Below, piece after piece: positions 52,741 through 64,000 of a DNA stretch of 64,000 nucleotides. Every line of letters starts with the position of its first letter. The stretch's first letter is position 1. The translations under genes and the position numbers were made by a program. Source of the stretch: Silene conica (Eukaryota > Streptophyta > Magnoliopsida > Caryophyllales > Caryophyllaceae); the NCBI GenBank assembly GCA_029255685.2, contig CM055313.2, forward strand, positions 51,244,579 to 51,308,578, given 5' to 3'. The notes beneath the pieces were generated by a model. It was not told the DNA's origin and did not search any database. It saw only the letters and a list, made by a program, of their open reading frames with translations.

Positions 52741-53823
52741 ATACAAAATCTTTATAAATTAATTATTTTTATTTTATTTTGGTGTTAGGCGCAAAACCGT
52801 ACCTGTGAAATGTGATAATGTATTTTTAGCGCAATTTTAAATTTTGACATATACCATACCGTTCTGAAAACCGTACTTGTGAAATAATGGGTCATTATTC
52901 GGGTGCAGGTCAAATATCCGATCCGTTTTAAAATATTATATTGTGTTAATATAATGTAAAACCGCTTTACATATACCATACCGTTCTCAAAACTATATGT
53001 AAAAGAGACTTAATAAAATAATACTAGAAATTAAATGTAATTAATTAATCAAAAACATTACTGATGTAACTCATGTAAGCGGTGGATGGAAATAATTAAA
53101 TTAAAATTCTAATTCTAATTCATTCCTCTGCGCGCGCGGACTTTCCAAATTTCAGAATTTTAGCGGTGGTTGGATTGTAGCGAAAAACCCATATTAAAAC
53201 CCTCGTCTCTCATCGTCATCTGCCGCCATCAAATTGGAATTTTCATATCCGCATCAAATTTGGTATTGAGTTCCGCATACTGCTTGTATTGAAAGGTAAT
53301 TGATGTTTTTTATTGCTTTTAATTATATAAATTAACTGTTGATTTAATTTGTTTGATCAATTTGTTGTTGTTATTAATTAAATAATTGAGATTAATAATA
53401 CCGACGACACTGGAATTTTGTTTGAGTATTTGTTTTTCCATTTATATTATTGTTAGATCATTGTGAATTTGTTCGAGTATATGTTTGTTAATTGTGAATT
53501 TGTTCTGAGTATATGTTTTTCCATTTATATTATTGTTAGTTCATTGTAAATTTGTTCGAGTATTTGTTTGTTTTTTGTGAATTTGTTCGAGTATTTGTTT
53601 GTTTTTTATGAATTTGTTCGAGTAGAGGTTAAGTATTAATTTGTTCGAGTGATGTTACATTTTTTCATCAGTTTGAGGTGGTTTCTTTTATTTCTAACTT
53701 TGAATAATAATACCAATACTGATATCAGCATATATTAATACCATGTGAATTTTCCATAATTTATTTGTTTGTTTTTTGTGAGAAATATTGCTTAGCATTT
53801 TAATTCATTCCAGACTTCGAGTT
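52741..53823 (+). other. CACTA-1 promoter and 5' untranslated region
   Basis: No gene. Around 53160-53296 there is a C/T-rich 5'UTR-like stretch, then a donor-like GAAAG/GTAATTG near 53296. An acceptor-like CATTCCAG ends near 53813, about 10 nt before the transposase ATG. A 5'UTR intron of about 0.5 kb is therefore likely (inference). GTTCGAGTATTTGTTT-type repeats occur at 53470-53640. Confidence 0.6.
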
Positions 53824-56800
53824 ATGAGGAAAGATAGAAGTTGGATGTATTTACCTAGGCGATTATCTGACTACGAAAATGGAGTCATTGAATTTTTAGA
53901 TGCATCTTTTTCGAAAGCAAATCTAGGGGGTCAAATAAGATGTCCGTGCAAACGGTGTAAAAATCGTTACTGGTTACGACGACATGAAGTGTTTGATCAT
54001 CTCAAAGCACTTGGTTTTGTTGAAAAATATGATGTGTGGGTCTTTCATGGAGAAGATCAAATATCTACACAATCTTATACAGAGGATGAAGGGCCTAGTT
54101 TTCAGTATGATACTAATGAGTTGTTACATGATACATTCCGTACGACCTTTGAAGGATTTCCTAATGCACGTAATGGTCCCAATAAAGAAGCAGAAAAATT
54201 TTATAGGTTAGTAGAAGAAGGTAAACAAGAGTTATATCCCGGTTGTAAGAAATATTCTAAGATTTCTTTCATCATTCGACTTTTTCAGTATAAGACAGAA
54301 CATGGAATTAGTAATATAGCGTTAGATGCTCTGTTAAAACTGTTGAAGGACATGGTCCCAGATGCAAACTTGCCTACTAACTTCAATGAGGCTAAGAAGT
54401 TTGTACGAGACCTAGGACTTGATTATAAGAAGATATATGCATGTCCTAATGATTGTATGTTGTTTTGGAAAGAATATGAGCATGCCAACGAGTGTCACGT
54501 TTGTCTTGCCTCAAAGTGGAAACAATATGAAGGGAATGAGGCTGGTGAATCGTCAAGAAAATGTCGCCGTATACCTGCAAAGGTTTTATGGCATTTTCCA
54601 CTAAAACCAAGGCTGCAAAGAATTTATATGTGCGCTGAAACTGCCAAGTATATGACATGGCATGCTGAACATCGTTTAAAAGATGGACATCTACGACACC
54701 CAGCAGATGGGAAAGCTTGGCAGGACTTTGATTCATTATACCCGTTGTTTGCCCAGGAACCTAGGAATGTAAGGTTAGGATTAGCATCTGATGAAATCAA
54801 CCCTTTTCGGACGATGAATGTTAGTCACAGTACTTGGCCGGTTGTGTTGATCAATTATAATTTACCCCCCTGGATGTTTATGAAACCCGAGTATTTTATG
54901 TTATCACTGCTAATTCCAGGTCCTGAGGGTCTAGGAAATAATCTTGATGTTTACTTACAACCCTTAATTGAGGAGTTAAAGGATCTATGGGACAGTGGGC
55001 TTGAGACATATGATAAAATGAAGAATGAAACATTTACTTTACGTGCGTCTTTGACTTGGACAATAAGTGATTTTCCCGGATATTCAATGTTGTCAGGATG
55101 GAAAACAAAGGGCAAGTTGGCATGTCCAAACTGTAATCATGGAACTGATTCGATATATCTGAAACACAGTAGAAAAATGTGCTATATGGGTCACCGTAAA
55201 TTTCTAAGTGTAGAAGACCCATTGCGGAGAAATAAGAAGTCTTTTAATGGTGTGGTTGAAGAGAGACTTCCCCCGAAACGCTTATCTGGGTGTGATGCCT
55301 TTGAGGAGGTATCCGACTTTGTGAATTCTTTCGGAAAAAAGCAAAAGCAAAAGAAAAATTCCGATTGCCCATGGAAGAAGAAGTCAATTTTTTTTGAATT
55401 GCCGTATTGGAGACACAATGCATGCCGTCACAATCTTGACGTGATGCATATTGAAAAAAATTTGTGTGACAATGTGTTAGGTACTTTATTGGATATTTCT
55501 GGAAAGACTAAGGATCATGCGAATGCTAGGTTTGACCTTCTTGTTCTTGGAATTAAGGAAGACCTACAGCCTAAACTTTCACATGATAAAAGACATGTCA
55601 TTTTTCAACCAGCATGTTATTCTATGTCTAAAAATGAAAAAGAAATTTTTTGTCGAGCCTTAAAAGCAACAAAACTGCCCTATGGTTTTGCCTCTAATAT
55701 ATCACGCTGTGTTAATACTGTGCAAAAAAAGATTTCTGGGTATAAGAGTCATGATGCTCATATCATGCTACACTACTTGCTACAAGTCGCTGTTAGAAGA
55801 GCCATCCCTAAACACGTGGCAGTTCCTCTAATTAGACTGGGGAATTTCTTTCGAAAGTTGTGTAGTAAGGTTTTGAGTCATACAGACCTTGATTACTTAG
55901 AAACAGAAATTGCTCAAATACTGTGTGAACTTGAAAAGATTTTTTTACCAAGCTTCTTTGACATAATGGTCCATTTGCCTATTCATCTCGTAGAAGAAAT
56001 TAGGCTTGGGGGTCCGGTGCATGGGAGAGGGATGTTCTTCATTGAAAGATATTTGTGTAAACTGAAATCATATGTTCGGAATAGAGGTCGTCCGAAAGGA
56101 TCCATTGCTGAGGGTTTTTTTATTGAGGAGTGTATGAACTTCTGCTCTAGGTATATCAATGATGAAATTAAGGTGGGAAATATGGGCACAAATGACATGA
56201 CAACGACAGTTAAGGGTACCGAGAACACCTTGTTTACCAGTGTAGGACATCCTTTAGGAGGGAAAAAAAACAAAGGAAAACTATTCTCTTTGGATGCCAA
56301 ATTAGCCGAAATAGCACATCGATATGCCCTGTTCAACTCAGACAGTAAAGATGTTGATCAATATATAAAGTAAGTTATTTTATCATGTTATTTAATAAGC
56401 AATCTTTTTCTGAAGCAATTTATGGTAAGATGATCCTTATACTTGTTCACTTAATGTATTTTAATCTTGCAGAGAACATGAAGTCTTTGTGAACACGCAG
56501 CGACATAAGAGTAAATGGAAACGTGCGCGGAACCATACTTATGAATTTGCTAATTGGTTAAGCGAAAAAGCTATGACGCAAAATGTTCCTGACCATATAT
56601 ATTGGCTTGCGAAAGGTCCTAGTCTTTCAGCCAGGAGGTACAAGGGGTATCATGTAAATGGTTATGACTTTTATACAAAATCCCGGGATGCCCGATGTAA
56701 GACACAAAATAGTGGGGTAATATTATCGGCCATAACTTCTAGTTTTGCTAGCTCCAAGGACCAAAATCCTAAAGAAGGGGATGTAACCTACTATGGTGCC

Positions 56801-57295
56801 ATTTTAGAAATAATTGAGCTAAATTATTGGTCAAAATTTAGTGTTGTTTTATTTCTCTGTGAGTGGTACCAAGTGGAAAAGGATGAATATGGGCTGTCGT
56901 GTGTTAATGTGAACAGATTTTGTTCTGTAGATGATCCATTTGTCATGCCGTCTCAGGTTCAGCAAGTATTCTATGTGGCAGATCCTATAATAGATGGCCT
57001 ACATTATGTCATGCCCTATGTTCCAAGAGATATATATGACTGTGAAATAGAAACTGCAGAACCACAAAGCAACAAGTCAGGCAGTCTCCCGTTGCAGTCA
57101 TCACTGGAAATGGTTAATGATGAGGATATTATATTAGCTAGAGATGATATAGAACCTTCTCTTGTTGATGCAAATACTGTTCTGGAAGACACTAATAGTT
57201 CTTTTGATTTACTTGGTGAGAATTCTGATTGTGATGACACATTGTGGGACTGGATGCAGGCAGATGAAGAGCATGAAGAGCATGATGAGGATTGA
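53824..57295 (+). CDS. CACTA TNP2-type transposase (two exons)
   Basis: Catalyses CACTA excision and insertion in the nucleus. The ATG at 53824 (MRKDRSWMY) gives the normal TNP2 N-terminus; upstream in-frame residues fall before the predicted acceptor. Exon 1 is 53824-56369, exon 2 is 56473-57295; the intron has GTAAGT and TTGCAG, and phase is kept (a Lys codon is split). Product about 1,122 residues. Domains: Transpos_assoc zinc-like CPCKRC...HLKALGF (about 40-75), Transposase_21 core (DLGLDYKKIYACPNDCMLFW, DGHLRHPADGKAWQ, ASDEINPFRTM, WTISDFPGYSMLSGWKTKG, HNACRHNLDVMHIEKNLCDNVLG), DUF4218-like (LPIHLVEEIRLGGPVHGRGMFFIERYL) and, in exon 2, DUF4216-like (DVTYYGAILEIIELNYW). No stops or frameshifts are seen, so it is potentially functional. 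Confidence 0.9.
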
Positions 57296-57503
57296 GGAAT
57301 GATGCATGATGTCAATTGATCATTGTTTTGTTGTATTAACTTCTATATTTATAACATTTGGTTTAGGTTTTTAATACATTATTGTCTACTTATAAAGTAA
57401 AGTTCTGTGTTGAATATTACAAGGTCCTTTTATAATAATAAGTTTTTTTGCATAAAGTATATATGCTGCTTTTACGTAACTAATTTGATGTTCTAGGGTG
57501 CAG

Positions 57504-59834
57504 ATGAGAAAGGCAGAAAACACAAATGGGTATGAGCAACTTCGAATGGCAAGGATTGCTAGAAATTCTGAAAGGCTTCAAGAGCTGGGAATTCAGAATA
57601 TTGCAAAGTCGTTCACAAATTCGGCAGGAATTAGTAAGTGCGGTAAAAGAAAAGGAAAACCAAATTCAACTACTGCCCATGAAAAAGACATGGAATATTT
57701 TCCTAATACGGCTAGTGGAAGCGATCAAGACGGTGGTCTTCTAACCTCTGATATTCAAAAAAAGGTGATGTATACAGCTTTTTTTAAATTATTGTTTTAA
57801 TTATGTATGTTAACAAGCTAGCGTAATTCAACTACTTGTTAATTTTATTGTGTACTCACTTGTAGAGTTTCCAGTCTGGTGGACGGCGTCAAGTTCGCTA
57901 CATTCCACCAAGATCGATAAACAGACACTCCAACTTAGCCAAACAAAGACCCGAGTTGAGTGCTTAGGATATGCCTATCAATATGTCACAAGGGTAACAA
58001 TTTGATAAAGAGTTGGAAGTTGAACAGAATGGTAGTCAGGGAGGCAGTTTCAGGGAGAAGCAGAAATATAAGGGAAATAAGATGACCATGGTCGACTTAA
58101 TTATGCAGGAAAAACAGTTGACCAAAGGGAAAGAAGTAGTCGACTATCAGCATGATGAACCTGAACTTGCATCAAGTGATGAGGATATCCAAACTGATTC
58201 TGATGGAGACAAATCATTTGATTTCAATGATAAAACTTTGTTTGACTTTTCTGAACAGGTATCCCATAATGAACAAGAGGGCAGTGAAGATGAAGATGAA
58301 ACTGAACAAGTGGATTTGGATTCCCGAGACTTGGAAATTGAAGGTATGTTGTTAATAATTATTTAATTTTCGTCATGGTTAAATAATGCTCTTATAAATA
58401 ATATTCTTAACACAGCTATTCTGCAAGAGAATGTAAGAGGACCAACCCACTTACATCATGTACACACGCGCCCTTTGGATGAACGTAAACCGATCTTTCT
58501 GAATGAATTTGGGCAGCCTATTGGTCCAATCACTCATACAGAAAATACGGTGTCCGAATTTTCTCGTTTTTTAGGTACAATTGGCCGAGACTATAAATAT
58601 GCACCTATAATATTTAGCTCATGGAAAAAGGTGCCACAAAAAGATAAAATGTGGGAATATGTAATGGTATGTATCCTTATATATTTACTACTGATTTGTA
58701 GTTCTAAATTATGTACCTCTAATATTTAGTACTGATTTGTAGTTCTAACTTATGTATATGTACCTGATGAAGATGAAATATATAGTACCTGATGAAGGAA
58801 AAGATTGGGCGATTAGGACCATCGGTGATGCATGGAGGATTCATAAATGTCGATTCAAGAAAAAACATTACTATGCTTATACTGATGACAAAACTAGGTG
58901 GCAAAACAGATCCAAAACAATTCCTGATCAGGACTTTCTGAAATTGCTCTCCACTTGGAAAAAGAAATCTGAAAAGGTATGAAAAACTTTCCAGTCACCT
59001 TTTCATAAATTCCCTATTGTTTGTACTGAAATTAAAAAAATGTGTAGGTGCGCTGCTCACGTAAAAGAGATTGTCATTTGTCCGTCAGAAATATGCATAC
59101 TGCTGGCCCAAAGAGTTTTGTCATAATACGTGAGGAGATGGTAATCTTACTTTTATAAAACTACTAATTTTCATTTACAAAACTGTTAAGTGTCACAGAA
59201 TATATCACTTATATAACTTGCACAGAGAAATGAACATCCGGACAAGGAACCACCTTCTCTTGCAGAGTTGTTTGAGCGTACTCGTAAAAGAAATGAGGGA
59301 AAGAAGTATAAAGAATCATACGAGGATACTGCAAAAAAGATAGTAAGTTTATTGACACTAGCCTGCTGTATGTATTGATGTATCTTCAAACTATAATGTA
59401 TAACATTCAGTATAATAATGTAGGAAGATATGAAAAACTATGCATGTCCAGATGATGGAAGTGGTCCTTCGGACGCATTTGTAGGTGTCATGGGTAAGGA
59501 TTATAATGGACGTTGTCAGCTATACGGTAGGGGTGTCTCAAATAAAAAATTAAAAATGATGGCTGGTACAACGTCATCTTTTTTGGTTCCTGGAGAAGTA
59601 ATGGAGTCACTGAAATCTAGGCTGCTAGAAGATGTGCGGAAAGATATGATCCCTGAAATTACTAATCTACAACATATACGTAAAGAATTGGAGGACGACC
59701 ATTTAAAGAAGAAAGAAGAGTTAGAAAATAAGCAAAGAGAACTTGATAACGAGAGGGAAACTATGACGCAACAAATTCTGAAAAAGTTTCTGGAAAAGTT
59801 GCCTCAAGACATTGTTAGACAGTACTTACTTTAG
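57504..59834 (+). CDS. CACTA second protein (Transposase_24/TNPA-like), multi-exon
   Basis: En/Spm-type elements carry a second DNA-binding protein. Clean phase-matched exons are 58013-58343, 58416-58666, 58773-58976, 59048-59140, 59226-59342 and 59424-59834. They join the Ptta/En/Spm Transposase_24 pattern: FLGTIGRDYKYAPI, WEYVM, KYIVPDEGKDWAIRTIGDAWRIHKC, KTIPDQDFLKLL, NMHTAGPKSF, PSLAELFERTRKR. It ends in a K/E-rich coiled coil (LEDDHLKKKEELENKQREL). Upstream exons 57504-57764 and from 57866 are basic and open, but the frame then meets TAG at 57962-57964 and TAA near 57995 before 58013. Either the gene starts at 58013 or the 5' part is broken. It may be expressed separately or by alternative splicing from the TNP2 transcript. 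Confidence 0.75.
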
Positions 59835-62741
59835 AGGTATGTTAAGTACCTTCTTCTTTTGTTGTAGGTTTTGCTTCATGTGAGAGTATCAACAAAGTTG
59901 GGGTCTACTGTATACTTGATGGCTTAATCCTCTCTGGTTGCCTCAAATGAACTTGTATTAATATTGAGTTTGAATGTCATTCTGCAGAGCATTGCAGATC
60001 AGATCAAATGTTGCGACTAACTGTGCCACGTCATTCTTGGAACACCTGTAGTCTTCCTATAGTCCTCGTGCAAACTTTGTTTCGGTTATCTTAAATAGAT
60101 TATAGTCCCTTATATTAGTTTTTTTTGTTTACGAAAACTTTATGAACTAGTTTGCAACGAATATTATTTGGTAGTTGTACTATCACAATTACGATCATGT
60201 CTCTTTTTGGGTATTGATAATGATTTGAATTTTAATTTGAAAAAAAAGTTTGATCTTATATGCTGAGTTATATAGCAACAGTATGTGCAGACCAACATTC
60301 TGTCAGTGGTGTTTACTACTGTGGAGTTTTCTTGGTTCTGGTGCAGGTATAGTCTACTAATTATTGCTGTGGAGTCTGTTACTGCACTACTTAGGTATAC
60401 TCCAGTACTATTGCAAAACTGGTGCTGCTATGTTATTCTAGCTGTTGAACTGATGTTTTTTACTTATTGCTGATGTTCGTTAGTTGTTGCTACATGCCGC
60501 ATCACGGCTGCCAGCCGCTTTTCTTGGTTCTGTTGTTGCAGGTTTACTCCACTGCTGTGGAGTCTGTTACTCTGTCTGTCTTAGGAGTCTGGTCTCTTTG
60601 TTTGTTGTGTTCAGTTGTATAGCGTCTGTTCTGCTGGTCTTTATGTCTGGGGGGGGTCTGTAATTGTTCTGTTGGTCTGCTATACTCTATAGGTTTGCCG
60701 GATTCCAGTTTCTGAGTCTGTTCCGCGCTTCTGTCTGGTGTACTGTTCTGCAGTAGAGTCCGGTCTGTTGTTTTTTTTAGCATTGTGGCGTCTGTTATGT
60801 CTAGTTGTACTCTCTGGTTTGCTGGTTTAGCATATTAGAGGTCTTCTTAGTCTTTTTTTCCGATTTCCTTATCACCAGCTAACGAGTCTTCTTTAGATAT
60901 GGGATTCTCCTCTTCCTGTATGACTTAGAATTGAGAACATTGACTGTGTTATGAAAATGCAGCACAAGGTTTTATTTATGGTGTTTCTGAGAATAACACC
61001 GTTGGATAATAATTTAGTAAGTACTGGCCTTATAGTTAACTGTAATGACTATTTCTCTAACAAGTACAAGTAAGGTTTCTTTCTTTTCAGGTACTGCTCT
61101 TGAGTAGTTCGAGCCATCCTCGATTGCTCCTTGCCAGTTGAGCTCTTTCTTCTTCTTCTTTCCGACGTCTTCTCTTACTTAAAGTTAAGGGTAAAAGGCG
61201 TCCCGTGACGTTCACCTTACATCTGAAATTGCTTTCCTATACGAGCCGCTGGCTGTTACACTTATAAAGTACTGTTAAACTTGTTCAGGATGCTAAAGGG
61301 TTGTCACTGAAAGGTTTCCCGAGCTGGTTTATCTGGCGGTTTGCATATCTTACTCGGGTCATAAGCTGGAGGAACCGTTTCTATGTAGCTATTAACTGGG
61401 TTACTACCATCCTTGTTGGTCGTGACATTAGTCGAATTTAAATCTTATCGGATTGGTACGAAACTGTTTTTCTATTGCCTTTATTGCAGTCCCATTTTCT
61501 ACCCTCTAGCAGGGATTCTGTCGCCAATCTGGTAAGTACTGGTTTGTTGCTAGACCTGCAAACAGGTCATTGAGCTGAGGTAGGGGTCAATTAACTACAA
61601 GTCAGATCGGTGATTCGGATCTAAACTACCGTTTTGTTCCATTTTTTACGGCGTCTCTCATTCCTTATGTAGATTTCTCCGGCCAGATACAGGGTGATGG
61701 CTAATGCATGGTTCTGTTGTATCGATTGGTACCTTGCAGTGTTCATTCCTCTTCTCTTCTAAAAGGTCAGGGAACCAAGAAGGCCAGAACATACAAGTGA
61801 AGTAGTTTAGTTATGATGCTACGTATTTGATATTAGTTGCAGTGTGATACAGGGACAATAAGTTGGTTTATATGTCTTGTTCCAGCTCCAGGTCTCGTCA
61901 CTGCATGTTACATTTACAACTGAAAGCGAGTGGCGTGGAATGAAAGAGAAGGGTTTCCTCCAGAGAATAGGCATGCAGTACCACTGGAAAAATAGGAATT
62001 ACAAAAAGTAAGTGCAGTATAAACTGGTAGTTGGCATCCTATTGGAGGAAATGACTTCATGAAGTTGACCTTTCCTATCAATGATGTGTGAGAGACTAGG
62101 TTGTAACTAGTTCTGTCATCTACAATATTAATCCTCATAATATCCGCTTTGTATCTCTCTCATCCCCCTTGCCTGCCTTTGAAGTTGAGCATTGAGCTTC
62201 TTCGCCACTGAAGCTAGCCTAGCCTAGCCTCTTTACTAGAGTATCGAGCTTCTCTAACGTGTAAAAAATTGCATGCTTAATCATTTGATCTTAACAAGCT
62301 TTGATTGAACTCAGTCTTTTGTGTCCAAAGTGTTTAATTATTAAATGAAAGACTGGTGATCAGCAGGGTCATTCGACGTGACTTATTATTAGCTGGTAAT
62401 TTCAACAACTGTCTATGACGGAATCGGATTGGAAATTTCTGAATATTTGCTTCTTTTCTACTCAGATCGGTACTCAAAACCTGACCACGAAGCGTCTTAG
62501 AGGATATGAGATTAAGGTACTAACAGTGTTATCAGTTATCAATTTTGTTTTATATGTGCTATGTTTTGCAATCATGGTATTGAATCTCGGTTTGAGGCAT
62601 GGCTCTGAAATCAATTTCTTTGCCTGATCGCAGTCGTTGCACTATCAGTGCATGTAACGCCAGGGGTAACCATCAAAGCTTTGATATTTATTGTCATGCT
62701 TATTATAAAAAACTTCGCAACAGTTTGCAGCTCCTAAGAAA
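59835..62741 (+). other. CACTA-1 3' noncoding DNA
   Basis: About 2.9 kb with no gene I can support. TGCTGTGGAGTCTGTTACT occurs at about 60371 and again at about 60552 within a CTGT-rich stretch (60350-60780). Short open frames here lack domains. Confidence 0.6.
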
Positions 62742-64000
62742 CACTAGTACAAAAATACCCTATTGCGTCAAGTGATTTACGTCGGTTCTACTAAAACTGA
62801 CGCAAAAAGTACTTAATTTTGGTGGGAGCGTGTTTTTAGCCCTATAGTTAAGCTATTTGCGTCGGTTCTATAGAGAAACTGACGTATTTTTTGCGTCAGT
62901 TTTAAGCGAAACTGATATTTTTGATCAAAGACATCCGTTGTTTATCTAAACCGACGTATTTGATATAACATTTTTACGTCAGTTATAACTAAAACTGCTG
63001 CAGATGATATTTAATTAAAAAAAGAAAACACTCATATACAATGAATCTCGCCTCAAAACTCAAACTCGCTTGAAACACCCTCGCTCTCAAAACCTACTAC
63101 TCCTACCCTAGCACTGCTACTCCGTGATTGTCCCACCACCTGACCACCATCGCCGACCTTATTCTTCTGTCGTCACAACATCCATCACCGTGCCGCAATC
63201 CTTTTGTCGTCGCTCAGAACAACCATTAATTATTTAGAATCAGGTAATTTAATTATCCTTGCACTGTTTTTTCATTTTCATAATAGTTTAGAACTTAATC
63301 GTTAGTTTGTTGGTCATATTAGTTTTATATACTTGTAAAAGTTAATTATTCATCTGGATTTAGGGTTAGTTGATACAAAATTTGGGGATTTTGTATGAAG
63401 TTAGTGATTTTGTATAGTATAGTATACCCAGTATATGATAACTATACTCAGTATATGTTTTTGTGATGTATATGACCTTAATTTGAAATGATGATCTATA
63501 ATTTAGCGATCTGGTCATGTGTACATTGAGTTTCCTAATATTTAGTGTTCTCTCATATTGAGAGTTTGGTTAATTAATGGGTTACTTTGCAGTCGAAGAG
63601 AAAAGACCAGAGAACCCAAGGCGGAAACTGTGACATCCATGTTTTTACACTCAATCTTCCTTATACTTGGCTCAGTTCTGCAATTTCTTTTGTGATGAGT
63701 GGTGAGGGCAATTTTCATCTTGGGTAATTCTGAAACAACCTCTTTGTGTTGCTAACACAAGGTTAAGGTTGTGTAAATCCCTCTCCCATCTCACAACAAC
63801 ACCCTGCAATTTGCGGGAACTGTTGAAGCTATTCTGATAATATTGTGTTGATGGGTGGTGCGGGCAACTTGATATTCCATCTATTATGGCCCTTTATGTG
63901 GTTTTGATGTTTCGTTTTGTGTTGTTGCGTAGTGGTACATTACCTTGCTTTGATTTGTTCTTACAGCTACGCTCTATCACTAAATAAAATAAGTGTGACC
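62742..64000 (+). mobile_element. CACTA-2 left terminus, extends beyond window
   Basis: CACTAGTACAAAAATACCC begins at 62742. It is followed by repeated subterminal GCGTC(G/A)GTT motifs in both orientations to about 63000 (TTGCGTCGGTTCTA, ACTGACGTA, GCGTCAGTTT), a set different from CACTA-1. Then comes C-rich leader-like DNA (63050-63240) ending in a donor-like CAG/GTAATTT near 63243. No coding domain is visible before 64000. The left-hand orientation suggests it inserted into CACTA-1's 3' part, but the far end is outside. Confidence 0.75.

Larger units (their letters stand above)
12975..64000 (+). mobile_element. Copia B (Ty1-copia), split host of later insertions
   Basis: The 5' LTR is in two parts (12975-13927 and 41949-42258, about 1,263 bp), separated by copia A. 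PBS, leader, gag, protease, integrase, RT and RNase H follow (42261-50900). The 3' LTR starts at 51692 (same TGTTGGAGGAAGTGTCC) and is cut at 52542 by CACTA-1, so its end lies beyond this window. LTR divergence over the shared 732 bp is about 15 substitutions by eye, the highest of the paired-LTR elements here except Athila-1. Long LTRs, long leader and protein blocks fit the Angela/TAR/Tork side of Ty1-copia. It is inactive: frameshifted, nonsense-mutated and disrupted by insertions. Confidence 0.9.
52543..64000 (+). mobile_element. CACTA-1 (En/Spm-type) transposon, right end not in window
   Basis: Starts CACTACTACAAATTGAGCC, a standard plant CACTA terminus, immediately after TAT (the likely 3-bp target; the copia B LTR reads TAT at the same point). 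Subterminal GCAACA(C/T)TT-type repeats on both strands fill 52570-52740. A TNP2-type transposase gene and a Transposase_24-type gene follow. The matching right terminus (reverse complement, ending GTAGTAGTG) was not found, so the element extends past 64000, probably with CACTA-2 inside it. Confidence 0.88.

Noticed and set aside
60544-60783. Minus-strand ORF in the CACTA-1 3' region
   Set aside because: Low-complexity CTGT-rich DNA; no domain or splice context.
1-64000. Host protein-coding or tRNA/rRNA genes
   Set aside because: Every long open frame was accounted for by a transposable element, and no tRNA- or rRNA-like structure was recognised; PBS matches are only short tRNA complements.

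Overview
The window is plant nuclear DNA made almost entirely of nested transposable elements. Plant origin is shown by Ty1-copia elements with an initiator-Met tRNA primer site, Ty3-gypsy Athila elements with an Asp-tRNA-like primer site, a chromovirus, a plant LINE with a zinc-knuckle ORF1, a 9-bp-TSD Mutator-like element and an En/Spm-type CACTA transposon. It fits a repeat-rich angiosperm genome, probably a eudicot. The species cannot be named from the sequence, and I see no ordinary host gene. All coding elements whose direction can be read lie on the + strand.

Layout. 1-4059 holds old fragments: an LTR-like remnant, a chromovirus integrase tail with LTR-like sequence, and the 5' half of a LINE. 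4060-12974 is Athila-1, a gag-protease-only element (LTRs 4060-5630 and 10838-12414) followed by a second leader/gag piece and a third partial LTR. 12975 to beyond 64000 is copia B. Its 5' LTR was split by copia A (13928-41943, TSD GTAAT). Copia A carries three insertions of its own: a MULE-type element (16642-17593, TSD TTATATAAA), Athila-2 (20782-33027, TSD ATGTC, inside the RT active-site codons) and a chromovirus (34827-40913, TSD CATAC). Further on, copia B's integrase is split by a solo LTR (45871-48449, TSD ATCAC). Its 3' LTR is split by CACTA-1 (from 52543; TNP2-type and Transposase_24-type genes). A second CACTA terminus begins at 62742 and runs off the window. LTR divergence counted by eye (copia B about 2%, Athila-2 about 0.6%, copia A about 0.5%, chromovirus about 0.1%) broadly agrees with the nesting order.

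Most unusual signal. A 12-bp box, GGTC-X-GACC with X = GACC or GGTC, occurs about 62 times and always in sets of two or four. Adjacent boxes are separated by exactly 9 bp, so the period is 21 bp. The boxes are nearly invariant while the 9-bp spacers look unrelated. The sets occur in three otherwise different elements: Athila-1, Athila-2 and the copia A leader. They sit in LTRs, leaders, the gag-protease linker (where they stay in codon phase), 3' noncoding DNA and a predicted intron. I saw none in copia B, the chromovirus, the solo LTR, the LINE or the CACTA elements. I do not recognise this as any described motif.

Coding capacity. Athila-2 has an uninterrupted gag-pol frame of about 1,715 codons and a separate 3' ORF, but its protease catalytic Asp is Tyr. 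The chromovirus has near-identical LTRs and a full gag-pol frame broken by one TAA. Copia A is intact except where Athila-2 and the others split it. Copia B has a frameshift and a nonsense codon. CACTA-1's TNP2 gene looks intact with one internal intron; its second gene splices cleanly through its 3' half but has in-frame stops upstream.
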